Assembly: GCA_030681195.1 (NCBI GenBank)
Contig: JAUXXJ010000018.1
Coordinates: forward strand, 1 to 64,000
Direction: 5' to 3'
DNA from: Rhodocyclaceae bacterium
GTDB taxonomy: Bacteria; Pseudomonadota; Gammaproteobacteria; Burkholderiales; Rhodocyclaceae
Length of the DNA stretch: 64,000 nucleotides
How positions within the stretch are numbered: the stretch's first letter is position 1; each line of letters starts with the position of its first letter. Below are positions 7,175-15,526 of the stretch, one piece after another. The position numbers were made by a program, and so were the translations under genes. The notes below the pieces were generated by a model, which saw only the letters and a list, made by a program, of their open reading frames with translations, was not told where the DNA came from and made no database searches.

Positions 7175-10054
7175 TCAAGGGCGAGGTCGTCTGGACGTAA
7201 GTTTTTCTAAGTACAAATTCACGCGAGGGAGTTCGACTTTGAACTGTTCAATCTTATGTTGACGACTTCTCACCCAGTCCGGCAGCTCGTTAGTGTTAGT
7301 CTTTTTAGCTTTCAAGCGCTCCATAAGCATCGCATATTGCCTTTGCCGGGTTATCCCTTGAATGCCAAGAATTTCCTCTAAGCACTTGAGCTCTTCGGGT
7401 ATGGGCGTCACGTGGGCCGCCGCGATGCTTATGTTGAAGGCATCGCCAAAGTAGATTTTTGGGAAATTCTCTTCAAGAAAACCATCATCGATAACAGACT
7501 GGCCCAAGAGGCACGCCCTCATAATTAAGCTTTGGAGCTCGCGCGCGTTCCCTGGCCATGAATACCTCAATAAACGCTTGCGGGCGGAAGCGTCAAGTCC
7601 AATCTGCATGGTTCTTTCATTCTTCGCCAAATCCCTGTTGATCCGATCAAAAATACACTCTATGTCCTGCGGGTGCTCTCGGAGAGGTGGAATTAAAAAG
7701 GGACTACCAAGCCGCATTTGAAGGTCAAGCCGGAAGGATCCGTCCGCAACCAAGTCCGATACTGGTTTGTTGCTGGCGGCAAGAACTACGCCCGCATACT
7801 CAATAGTTTCTTGTTCCTCCTCCCCCAACGGGGAGAACTCGCCGTGTTCGATGACTGTTAGAAGCCGGAACTGCACTTCCAGAGGATAGGAGTTGATTTC
7901 ATTTAGAAAAACTGGCCGATGCTTCTTCTTCGCGATCCCGAAAATTCCGTCACGCCGGTTATCTGCTCCGGTGAACGAGCCTTTGGCATGTCCGAAAAGT
8001 TGCGTCAGGATGAATCGGGTATCCACTGTCACGCCGAAGCGAACGAATGGCGAATGGGCATGCCGGGCATCCAAATAGTCGATCAATTCATCTTTGCCAG
8101 ACCCAGTTTCCCCCTCCAAAAGCAGAGCAATTACCCGGTACGATTCGCTACGGGTCAGCTCCAAAGCCTTGCGGTAAACAGACTCGAGTTCGCCAACTCT
8201 TTTCGCAAGCGTCTCGTCATAGGTTACGAACTTTCCAAAGGTATGTATCCGTCTGCTTTTTCTTTCCGAAATGACGTTCGGGGAGGTAGCTTCTTTCGTT
8301 ACGCCGAAGGTTTTAAGGCGACCAGAGAGCTTTACTAGATCTGGTCGAACCCTGTCAAGAATGCTAGTTTTTGCGGCGACGGGCCAAAAGCGTACAAATG
8401 GCTCTGATGGGGAGTCTAATTGAGCAAGCCGGTCAATTACCTCGTCGCAAGTAATGACAACCTTATTCTCCAATATCGATCGAACGTGCTGGACTAGCAG
8501 AGTCATCGTTTCATCGGTCAAGTCGATGCTTTCCGGATCCCGCTCCGTCTCGCTGAAAAGGTGCTCGAGAAATTGCCGTGCTGGAAAGTCTCGTGCCTCA
8601 CCCTTATCTGCGTATAGGGCGAAAATATGCGATTCGCCAACAATGTCGAGTGCATGTGCTGCCCCAAGTTGTTCGGAGGCGAACTGTAGGGGGGTAACCG
8701 CCGAAGTAATCGAAATTACGGCGGGAGCCATCGCAAGCTCTTTAGCTACATCTGTCTCAAGTCCGTTACCTGATATTGAGAACGGATGTGAATCCACAAC
8801 CTGAACACCTTCCCTTCTTAATGCGGATACGCAATCTCTTCCGATTGTCCGATCATTGCTTAGTACGACGACTTTTCCTGGCTTGTCACTTGAATTCCGA
8901 TATCTTTCGATGTGCCTGAGGCACGACCACTTTCCCGGCCACGTCACATCGTCGGCCTTGAGTGCATCTTCGACCTTTTGGAGATTCGCGTCGACTTCGC
9001 CCCTGTCTTCCCCGCTCAGCGCCAAACGTGTCATCGCGTCTAGCGTGAAAGCCATTCCTGCAGTAACTCCGCCGGGAAGCGGGGGTAAGCGAATGTCTCC
9101 CTGAAAAAAATGCTCAGTGATTGGCTTCATGACTCTATCGCTTAGCTCCATCCGCAACTGATCGATAAAGTCATCACAAGTAAGAGCAAACCAAACGGCA
9201 GCTGAGTCGCGCTGGGATCGGTCACGCTTCTGGGAGAACCGAAGTAGGTATATGGACCTCGTCGCGTTGTTTGGTGGACCGTCGTACCGTGCTAGTTTCA
9301 CCTCGGTAAAGCCGAGCATCGAAACCAGAAAATCGCCGGGTTTAAGGGGAACGTCACGATTTACTTGCCCCCAGGCACCGCGAATCCGCGAATTCGAGAT
9401 CGCATGCAGGCGTTCGTTGATCTGCGCCGATGACAGCCATCTTAAGGCCCCTTTGTTCGGGCGCTCAAGAAGGGGTTTCCTTTGTCCCCGCTCATCGGCA
9501 ACAATGAATAGATCGTCGAAGGAGGGTGTTCCCCAAAGATTGCGGTCACTTCGAAGTTTTCGGAAGCGGTCTTGGTAATACCAGCAATCTAAGCGCTTTG
9601 CGGCATCAATCTCCAGGCGGCTGACCTTCCATCCATTCGATGAGTCGCGGTTTAGCTCGTCCAAAGAGGGATACATCCAAACGGATTCAACGGGCGATAC
9701 ACCATAGACAAAGACGCTGAAGGAATTGGGCTCGTCCATCGGTTTGTAGGATCGCTCTTGGTTACCCAACGGCGTGATGCGGTTTAGCGTCGGCGTGAAG
9801 AGCGCCATTCGGTACGCCCTATATTCCTCGACCAGTTCTTTGCCGGACTTTTTGCGAGTGGCGTCGCACAGCACCCTATCCTGCACGAAGACCCGAATGG
9901 GTTGCGATCGTGGCCTGCTAAGAACGGTCAGTAAGTCATCTGGAGAGCCAGGTAACGACGTTTCGGTCCGCCACGCATCTGGATTGCCTGTAGCTACTTC
10001 GTCGATCCGCAGTTCTAGTAACTTCCGGTTCTTTTCATCAAGAAGGAAATCCAT
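7175..10054 (-). CDS. TIR-like / sigma-54 AAA+ activator fusion
   Basis: 959 residues. Residues 1-~390 are unrecognised. Residues ~392-510 ('KVVVLSNDRTIGRDCVSALRREGVQVVD' ... 'VISITSAVTPLQFASEQLGAAHAL') follow the alternating strand/helix order of a TIR-like or Rossmann nucleotide-binding fold, with a Glu where TIR enzymes place the catalytic one; this call is tentative. Residues ~640-870 are a sigma-54 interaction AAA+ domain: Walker A GETGSGKD (~648), a GSFTGA version of the sigma-54 contact loop GAFTGA (~695), Walker B 'VFLNEI' and 'YSWPGNARELQ'. The C-terminus is basic but lacks an obvious Fis-type helix-turn-helix. It is divergent from the nucleotide operon whose promoter matches sigma-54, so I infer it activates that operon on sensing a signal through its N-terminal part. 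Confidence 0.7.
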   Translation of the reverse strand: MDFLLDEKNRKLLELRIDEVATGNPDAWRTETSLPGSPDDLLTVLSRPRSQPIRVFVQDRVLCDATRKKSGKELVEEYRAYRMALFTPTLNRITPLGNQERSYKPMDEPNSFSVFVYGVSPVESVWMYPSLDELNRDSSNGWKVSRLEIDAAKRLDCWYYQDRFRKLRSDRNLWGTPSFDDLFIVADERGQRKPLLERPNKGALRWLSSAQINERLHAISNSRIRGAWGQVNRDVPLKPGDFLVSMLGFTEVKLARYDGPPNNATRSIYLLRFSQKRDRSQRDSAAVWFALTCDDFIDQLRMELSDRVMKPITEHFFQGDIRLPPLPGGVTAGMAFTLDAMTRLALSGEDRGEVDANLQKVEDALKADDVTWPGKWSCLRHIERYRNSSDKPGKVVVLSNDRTIGRDCVSALRREGVQVVDSHPFSISGNGLETDVAKELAMAPAVISITSAVTPLQFASEQLGAAHALDIVGESHIFALYADKGEARDFPARQFLEHLFSETERDPESIDLTDETMTLLVQHVRSILENKVVITCDEVIDRLAQLDSPSEPFVRFWPVAAKTSILDRVRPDLVKLSGRLKTFGVTKEATSPNVISERKSRRIHTFGKFVTYDETLAKRVGELESVYRKALELTRSESYRVIALLLEGETGSGKDELIDYLDARHAHSPFVRFGVTVDTRFILTQLFGHAKGSFTGADNRRDGIFGIAKKKHRPVFLNEINSYPLEVQFRLLTVIEHGEFSPLGEEEQETIEYAGVVLAASNKPVSDLVADGSFRLDLQMRLGSPFLIPPLREHPQDIECIFDRINRDLAKNERTMQIGLDASARKRLLRYSWPGNARELQSLIMRACLLGQSVIDDGFLEENFPKIYFGDAFNISIAAAHVTPIPEELKCLEEILGIQGITRQRQYAMLMERLKAKKTNTNELPDWVRSRQHKIEQFKVELPRVNLYLEKLTSRRPRP

Positions 10055-10107
10055 TAGAGCACCAAAGGCAAAAGGAATACCCTTATCTTATCAGGAAAAT
10101 CCTTGTA

Positions 10108-10158
10108 CAAATATCAGGAAGTGCCAGCATTGATATTTGCATCATTTGTTTAATATCA
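10108..10158. promoter_or_regulatory. Three half-sites at 21-bp spacing, putative activator sites
   Basis: The heptamer AATATCA occurs at 10110-10116, its inverse TGATATT at 10131-10137 and AATATCA again at 10152-10158, each exactly 21 bp apart (two helical turns). The first pair is the core of a 9-bp perfect inverted repeat, CAAATATCA (10108-10116) / TGATATTTG (10131-10139). They lie about 50-100 bp before the start expected from the sigma-54 promoter at 10185, the usual place for enhancer-binding activators. The partner is probably the divergent AAA+ protein. Confidence 0.6.
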
Positions 10159-10184
10159 ATCAGATAGTCTGCATATCGGTTGCC

Positions 10185-10200
10185 TGGCGCGCAATGTGCT
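10185..10200 (+). promoter_or_regulatory. Sigma-54 (-24/-12) promoter
   Basis: TGGCGCG-CAAT-GTGCT matches the sigma-54 consensus TGGCACG-N4-TTGCW with two changes. The essential GG and GC dinucleotides are kept at the correct spacing. It faces rightward, 89 bp ahead of the glycine-zipper gene, with a sigma-54 AAA+ activator encoded divergently. Confidence 0.75.
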
Positions 10201-10288
10201 AATACCTTTGTGCTGTAGTTCCAAGGTTGCGGTTATTCCCTCTGTACGCACCTTGATTTATTTAGACGGAAAACATTTGGAGATCAAA

Positions 10289-10774
10289 ATGAGTGATGAA
10301 AACTTGAAGGTTGCAGCAAGTACCGCAGCTGGTGGTGGTGTTGGAACAGCAGGATCAATAGCGGCTGTCTCAACGCTGGGGGCGGTTGAAGGTTTGTCAG
10401 CCGCAGGTATAACTTCTGGTTTGGCTGCTCTTGGAAGTCTGGTCGGCGGTGGTATGGCAGCAGGAGTTGGAGTTGCAGCAGCTCCAGTTCTTGCTGGCGG
10501 AGCACTAGCAGCCGCACTCACAAGTAACAACGTCGAAACAGATGAAAAAATTGCGGCAGGCCTAGGTGCCGGTGCAGGTATAGCCGGTTCGGTAGCAACT
10601 GTTTCGGCTGCGGGTGCCGTGGGTGGATTGTCAGCAGCAGGCATAACCTCTGGGCTCGCTGCTATTGGGGGAGTAGTCGGTGGCGGTATGGCAACAGGCG
10701 TAGCCATAACCTGCGCAGCACCCCTCGCAGTGGCTGGAGGTGTATACGCGCTGTATAAGTGGTTTAAGGACTAA
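10289..10774 (+). CDS. Duplicated glycine-zipper hydrophobic protein
   Basis: 161 residues from ATG 10289 (GGAG 6 bases upstream; upstream in-frame starts would lie in the promoter leader). Almost entirely Gly, Ala, Val, Leu and Ser. It consists of two homologous halves (~8-75 and ~88-150), each containing 'GLSAAGITSGLAA(L/I)G' followed by a GGGMA stretch, ending with 'YALYKWFKD'. No cleavable signal is evident. Glycine-zipper repeats pack transmembrane helices and occur in pore-forming or membrane-disrupting proteins, so a membrane effector or small anchor is possible. It is the first gene after the sigma-54 promoter and is separated by 133 bp from the next gene. Confidence 0.7.
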   Translation: MSDENLKVAASTAAGGGVGTAGSIAAVSTLGAVEGLSAAGITSGLAALGSLVGGGMAAGVGVAAAPVLAGGALAAALTSNNVETDEKIAAGLGAGAGIAGSVATVSAAGAVGGLSAAGITSGLAAIGGVVGGGMATGVAITCAAPLAVAGGVYALYKWFKD

Positions 10775-10907
10775 ACAGCTATCCCGGCAGTCAATGCGGA
10801 CCCTGCGCGATATCAGCGATGTGCCACTCGCAAATCTATTTCTTATCGTGGTCGGAGTTGTGCGATTGGCTAGTCCCATGAATATGGAAAGTCGGCTGTG
10901 ACACCAA

Positions 10908-11828
10908 ATGAATAGTTGTAACTTTAATCGTCCATGGCATGGAACGCTCGTGGATGCTCATCGCCACGGGCTTTACGATCTATCCTCAGACTGGAGCCTT
11001 GGTGGGCTGCCTGTCGAGCAATGGTCAAACGACCCCAGATTTCTCGCTCATGAGCGTCGGACGAAGTGGTTATTTGGCGACGAGCTTCGCGATGCCCTTC
11101 AGCCATGGATCGAATACTCGCGAGATGAGGGCGTGGGGACGGTACTCGACTTTAGTGGCAAGCACGCAAGCGCGGATGTGGAATATGTTTACGGGACATT
11201 CGGAGTGCGATCTAAAGTCACGGTACTCTGGAATTCTTGGAGATCGGATATCCGACCGACTCCGACGGTGATGATTCTTCCCGATGAGCGGGAGATTGGA
11301 ACCGAAGCGGCCGAAGCTGCGCGAGTATTCCTCAAGTCGATGCCAGGCGGTCTGATTACGCTGCATGCAGGGGAATCCGAGGCACGAACCAGAATCGGAA
11401 AATCCCGCTTGGGGCAGTCGATCGTCGAATGGCTGGCCAAGGAGTCCCTATTGGATTCGCGTACGCTGCTGGTCCACGCGAATACGCTGAACTCTAACGA
11501 TTTTGGTTTGATTGAGGATAGCGGTGCAGGTGTGGTCATGTGCCCTTTCACGAGGTCCGCACTCTTCAATCCTGCTCCGACAGTACCTCAACGCGTGCGA
11601 GTCTTTTTCGGAACCGATGCTCCATTGGTATCCGGAAATCGAAGCCTAATAGCCCAAGCCGTTGCTGAGGCCGGGCGGTGGATAGCCTACGGATATCCCG
11701 AAATAGTCGCTGCGGAGCGCGCGGCGATTGCACTGACGCGACCGCTAACGGGCGAACCGTGGGAAGTTTCTGGAATGGCATCCGACTTGGCCGAATTTCT
11801 GTTTAACGACCTGATTAGGGAGAAGTAA
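10908..11828 (+). CDS. Amidohydrolase-family (deaminase-like) enzyme
   Basis: 306 residues. The metal-ligand series of the amidohydrolase superfamily is complete and in order: 'DAHRHG' (HxH, ~17-22), 'TLHAGES' (His and the acid/base Glu, ~150), 'LLVHANTL' (~190) and 'FFGTDAP' (Asp, ~235). The HAGE-type motif is that of adenosine-, cytosine- or MTA/SAH-deaminase-like members, so a nucleobase or nucleoside deaminase is the best guess; the substrate is unknown. It is followed after one base by the thymidylate-synthase-like gene, implying one transcript. Confidence 0.7.
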   Translation: MNSCNFNRPWHGTLVDAHRHGLYDLSSDWSLGGLPVEQWSNDPRFLAHERRTKWLFGDELRDALQPWIEYSRDEGVGTVLDFSGKHASADVEYVYGTFGVRSKVTVLWNSWRSDIRPTPTVMILPDEREIGTEAAEAARVFLKSMPGGLITLHAGESEARTRIGKSRLGQSIVEWLAKESLLDSRTLLVHANTLNSNDFGLIEDSGAGVVMCPFTRSALFNPAPTVPQRVRVFFGTDAPLVSGNRSLIAQAVAEAGRWIAYGYPEIVAAERAAIALTRPLTGEPWEVSGMASDLAEFLFNDLIREK

Positions 11829-11829
11829 T

Positions 11830-12441
11830 TTGGGTGCAACCGGCCAAATAGCCAGACCACTGAGCGAAACTTGGAAAAATCTTCTCCGGCTTGTTATGGA
11901 GCACGGCGATGACACCGATCTGGAGATCAGGGAGGCTAGGACGGTGACTATGGATTTCACGGTCGAGCCTTCGGACATTACCGAACTGGCGGATTACGGA
12001 CTCAAAGAAACATTGTCCGAAATGCGCAAAGTTTTTTTCACGTCCGAAAAAAACCGATTTGGGCATAGCTACAGATCATGCTGGCGGGGGCCCTTCGGAA
12101 GAGAAGACCTCACTGACGTAATAGATTTGTTGAAGGAACAGCCGTCGACGAAGCGGGCGCTATTCGTATTCATCGATCCGACAGGGAAGAAGGTTCCATG
12201 CGTCAATGCAATACATTTCCTCATCCGCCATGGACGCTTGGATCTGAGTTATTTCGCGCGGGGACAAGACGTCTATCTAAAGTTCTGTGCAGATGCAATC
12301 TGCGTACACGATTTCGGCGCCCTGGTTTCCGAGGCTCTCGGCATCAGGGTCGGAACAATTACCGGCACCATAAGCTCAGCCCATATCTATCGGAAAGATT
12401 TTGAGCGAGTCGAATCCATACTCAATCCGGCACGAAGATGA
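11830..12441 (+). CDS. Thymidylate-synthase-like protein, maybe cytidylate-specific
   Basis: 203 residues from a TTG start directly after the deaminase-like gene. The C-terminal two thirds align by eye with the thymidylate synthase fold: 'VPCVNAIHFLIRHGRLDLSYFARGQDVYLKF' carries the catalytic cysteine (C124) and the phosphate-binding Arg and Asp (R144, D147), though the usual Ser beside the Arg is Gly. 'GTISSAHIYRKDFERV' carries the nucleotide-binding His and Tyr (H185, Y187). The position of the substrate-selecting Asn (N177 in E. coli) is D155, the change known from dCMP hydroxymethylases. It is shorter than the usual ~264 residues, with a reduced N-terminus. It probably alkylates a pyrimidine nucleotide. 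Confidence 0.65.
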   Translation: MGATGQIARPLSETWKNLLRLVMEHGDDTDLEIREARTVTMDFTVEPSDITELADYGLKETLSEMRKVFFTSEKNRFGHSYRSCWRGPFGREDLTDVIDLLKEQPSTKRALFVFIDPTGKKVPCVNAIHFLIRHGRLDLSYFARGQDVYLKFCADAICVHDFGALVSEALGIRVGTITGTISSAHIYRKDFERVESILNPARR

Positions 12442-13811
12442 CGATAAGAAAAATTCTATTCGTAGTGCCGCGCTCGCTGAATCCCAAGCAAATGTATAAG
12501 GAATACCCGCTCGGCGTTGGATTTATCGGTACGATACTTCAAGAGCGAGGCTACGATGTGGCGGTTTTCGATCAAAACGCCGAGGGAGGGGACGAGAGCC
12601 TTCTTTGGGAGCGGGTGTCCTCATTTGAGCCGGACGTGGTCGGGTTCTCCATCATCACCCCAAATTATCCGGTGGCGCGCCTTCAAATTGCGGAAATGAA
12701 GCGCCGTCATCCCGAGATGGTCGTTATTGCAGGCGGCATCCACGTAAATCTGTTCCCCAACGATGTATTGTCGGACGGGGTTGACGTTGCGGTGCTCGGT
12801 GAGGGCGAATACACCGTATACCGATTGCTAGAGGCGCTTGGCGCTGGCCGTCCGCTTGCGGATATCCAAGGAATAGCGTTTGCGGATAACGGATCGGTAC
12901 GCTTGAACCCCAAAGATCCGCGTCCATTGAGTATCGACGAGTTGCCGATTATCGATCGCAGCCTTTACCGTCTGGAGCTATACAGTCATCATTCGATGGT
13001 CGCCTCGCGTGGTTGCCCATACGACTGTACCTTCTGCTGCAACTATACGGGCACTGTACTGGTAAAGGGTGTCGCAATTTGCGGGCACGAGCGGGTTATT
13101 CGGGAAATGGCGGTTCTTGAGAAGGATTTCGGCGCGAAGGAAATATTTTTCGCCGATGACATCTTCTTTTTGAAGAAGAAAAGCATCGTAACGTTTTGTG
13201 AGGAATATGCCGCGAATGACCTCAGCGCATCGTGGATCGGCCAGTTGAGGGCTGACTCGATGGATTCGTCCGTTGCCGAGGCGATGGCGTCGGCTAATTG
13301 CCGACGGGTTTATTTCGGGATAGAAAGTGGCTCCGATGAGATTTTGAATCGGGCTAGCAAACGAACGACCGTCGAAAAGATGCTCTCCGGGGTTCAATCC
13401 GCTTCCAATGCCGGTATACGGGTCAAAACCGGATGGATTTACGGCCTTCCCGGTTCCTTGGCAGAACAGCGGAAATCTGTCGATCTCATGCTACGTATGC
13501 GTCCCCATGAGATATCAATCCATCAGCTGATCCCATTTCCGGGAACTGCCTACTACTCCCGCCCACAGGATTTCGGTATCAGGATAAAAGACCCGAAGGA
13601 TTTCGAGAGCTTTTGCTATGGCGGCATAGGCGACAATATATCGTTCGAATATATGTCGCCGTCGGAAATGATCGCGCTGCTCGAGGAAACAGCAACCGCC
13701 TTGGAGCGTGAAGGCTACGTGAGCAGCGACATTGCAACGCCGGAGGACGAGTTCGTCTTCTCCTCCCCGTTACACCAAAAGTCAATGAACGTATTCAGAA
13801 AGAAGTCGTAA
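12438..13811 (+). CDS. B12-binding radical SAM enzyme
   Basis: 457 residues, overlapping the previous gene by 4 bases (ATGA). Residues ~1-140 form a cobalamin-binding-like Rossmann domain ('YPLGVGFIGTILQERGYDVAVFDQN', 'VVIAGGIHVNLFPNDVL', 'VAVLGEGEYTVYRLLEAL'). The radical SAM domain follows with C193-PYD-C197-TF-C200, the CxxxCxxC that binds the 4Fe-4S cluster, and 'GIESGSDEILNRASKRTTVEKM', typical of this subgroup. Such enzymes often methylate unactivated carbons or rearrange skeletons. In this operon a nucleotide or its modified base is a likely substrate, but nothing in the protein proves it. It is not a viperin-type enzyme, which lacks the B12 domain. Confidence 0.8.
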   Translation: MTIRKILFVVPRSLNPKQMYKEYPLGVGFIGTILQERGYDVAVFDQNAEGGDESLLWERVSSFEPDVVGFSIITPNYPVARLQIAEMKRRHPEMVVIAGGIHVNLFPNDVLSDGVDVAVLGEGEYTVYRLLEALGAGRPLADIQGIAFADNGSVRLNPKDPRPLSIDELPIIDRSLYRLELYSHHSMVASRGCPYDCTFCCNYTGTVLVKGVAICGHERVIREMAVLEKDFGAKEIFFADDIFFLKKKSIVTFCEEYAANDLSASWIGQLRADSMDSSVAEAMASANCRRVYFGIESGSDEILNRASKRTTVEKMLSGVQSASNAGIRVKTGWIYGLPGSLAEQRKSVDLMLRMRPHEISIHQLIPFPGTAYYSRPQDFGIRIKDPKDFESFCYGGIGDNISFEYMSPSEMIALLEETATALEREGYVSSDIATPEDEFVFSSPLHQKSMNVFRKKS

Positions 13812-13825
13812 TTAAGGTTTTGACC

Positions 13826-15526
13826 ATGAAATATCTTGAATTAAATTCCGTAGATGTAATGGCCACTATCGGTCCCACGCTGGAGACGGCGGAAGGCATA
13901 GCCTTGGCTATTGATGCCGGAGCGGGATGGTTCCGATTCCCAACGGGCTACCGCAACCGGGATCATATCGCGCATGCCCTGCTCGTTCGGGAGGTGGCTG
14001 AAAGCAAGGGGACTGACGTAAAAATCCTCTTCGATCTTCCGTCGGAGCGCTTGAGGCTCGGTCGTATCTCCCCGCGGGAGGTTGCGCCAGGGGTCGAACT
14101 TTCATTTTTCGACTCCGACGGAGAGTGTTCAGGCGATCATGTCGGGGTTCCGGGGCTGAACAAACTCCAAGGGGCTGTCACACCAGGTCATCGCGTCTTG
14201 GCGCTTGACGGCCGGATTGTCCTGCGGGTTCTGGATTTTTCCTCCGGACTCATGCGTACCGTCGTTGAGCGTGGAAGCGGTCGGTTGCAAACCAGTAACT
14301 CGGTCGTCTTTCCAGATAGCAGTGCCGATTTTTCCTTGTTTGAATCAGCCGATGTCGAGCTGTTGCGCAAAGCGGAGGCCGCTGGTCTCGTCCCGGACTG
14401 GATAGCGCTTTCCATGGTGACGTCGGTCGGGCAATTTAATTCGGCCGTAGCGGCCCTGCGGGAGTTTTTGCCGAATTCGGTTCGATTCATGGCCAAGTTG
14501 GAAACGAGGGAAATCATCCTCAACAGCTTGGGGATCGTCCAGGCTTCGGACGGCATCATGGTCGCCCGCGGCGATCTCGGCCTGGTGGTCGAGCCGGAAG
14601 ATATGCCGCAAATCCAAGAGAGGCTTGTCGAAATTGCCAAAGCGAAAGGGAAGCCCGTCATCGTGGCTACCCAATTCCTGGAAAACTTCGCCTCAAGCGG
14701 CGTGCCTCAGCGTTGCGAGTTGACCGATCTCGCCACCGCAGCGTGGCAAGGTGCGTCGGGGATAATGCTCGGCAAAGAGACCGTCTTTAGCGACCATCCG
14801 ATCGAGAGCATCGAGCTCGCGACCCGATGTCTGAAGGCTGCCTCCCGGATTCGCCTGCCTATTGGCTTGTTCCTACGCGAACCACGGAATTTATTTCCGG
14901 GAGGCTCGTCGCCGCTAATTGCCATCGAAGGGGGCAACGGGGTGGGGAAAACGACACTCATTGAGCGTCTCCGGGCAACGCACCCCGACTGGACGATTCG
15001 CCGGGGGGTGCCAGACGCATGGATGGAGCCGCAAATGAAAATGCGGATGATCCGAGATGCAGACTGGATGGCGTCTGCCTTTTATTTCTTTTCGGGTTCC
15101 ATGGAGCTCAAACGCGAGCTGATGCAATTTATTCAACGGCAAGTTTCGCCACCGAAAATATGCCTGGATCGTAGTCTTTGGTCGACCCTTGCGGTACAGG
15201 TGGGCCACGATCCGAAACGCTTGGCGAAATTGATGCCGATACTCGAGTTAATGGGTGGCCACATTTGCGTGCCGAACAAAACCGTTGTTCTGACTGCATC
15301 GCCCGAAACGTTGCGGCAACGAGTCTCGGAAAAGGAACTATCCGAGCGCGTATTCGACGAGCTAACCCAAAATTATGATTATTGGGAACGGGAATCTGCC
15401 TTTTACCATTGGTTGCGGGAGGCTGTCGCCGAGGTGGGATTGCCGCAATTTCAGGTCGAACTTGTGAATACCGACAACCTGTCGTCTGAAGAAGTCGTCG
15501 AATACGTTGGTAGGTTAATTTCATGA
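13826..15526 (+). CDS. Pyruvate-kinase-like / thymidylate-kinase-like fusion
   Basis: 566 residues from ATG 13826 (AAGG 7 bases upstream; TTG 13820 is an alternative). Residues 1-~350 resemble the pyruvate kinase barrel: 'MATIGPTLETA', 'FMAKLETREI' (catalytic Lys), 'GIMVARGDLGL', 'VIVATQFLENF' and 'CELTDLATAAWQGASGIMLGKET'. The nucleotide-binding R-x-N-x-S-H-G box is altered to R-F-P-T-G-Y-R-N, and the C-terminal regulatory domain is missing. In its place residues ~360-566 are a thymidylate-kinase-like P-loop domain (GGNGVGKTT, 369-377; 'CLDRSLWS'). I know of no standard enzyme with this architecture. It could phosphorylate a modified nucleotide, with the barrel recycling NTP from PEP or acting on a phosphoenol group. 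Confidence 0.7.
   Translation: MKYLELNSVDVMATIGPTLETAEGIALAIDAGAGWFRFPTGYRNRDHIAHALLVREVAESKGTDVKILFDLPSERLRLGRISPREVAPGVELSFFDSDGECSGDHVGVPGLNKLQGAVTPGHRVLALDGRIVLRVLDFSSGLMRTVVERGSGRLQTSNSVVFPDSSADFSLFESADVELLRKAEAAGLVPDWIALSMVTSVGQFNSAVAALREFLPNSVRFMAKLETREIILNSLGIVQASDGIMVARGDLGLVVEPEDMPQIQERLVEIAKAKGKPVIVATQFLENFASSGVPQRCELTDLATAAWQGASGIMLGKETVFSDHPIESIELATRCLKAASRIRLPIGLFLREPRNLFPGGSSPLIAIEGGNGVGKTTLIERLRATHPDWTIRRGVPDAWMEPQMKMRMIRDADWMASAFYFFSGSMELKRELMQFIQRQVSPPKICLDRSLWSTLAVQVGHDPKRLAKLMPILELMGGHICVPNKTVVLTASPETLRQRVSEKELSERVFDELTQNYDYWERESAFYHWLREAVAEVGLPQFQVELVNTDNLSSEEVVEYVGRLIS

Noticed and set aside
12438-13811. Viperin identity for the radical SAM protein
   Set aside because: The N-terminal cobalamin-binding domain and the position of the cysteine motif at residue 193 do not fit viperins.
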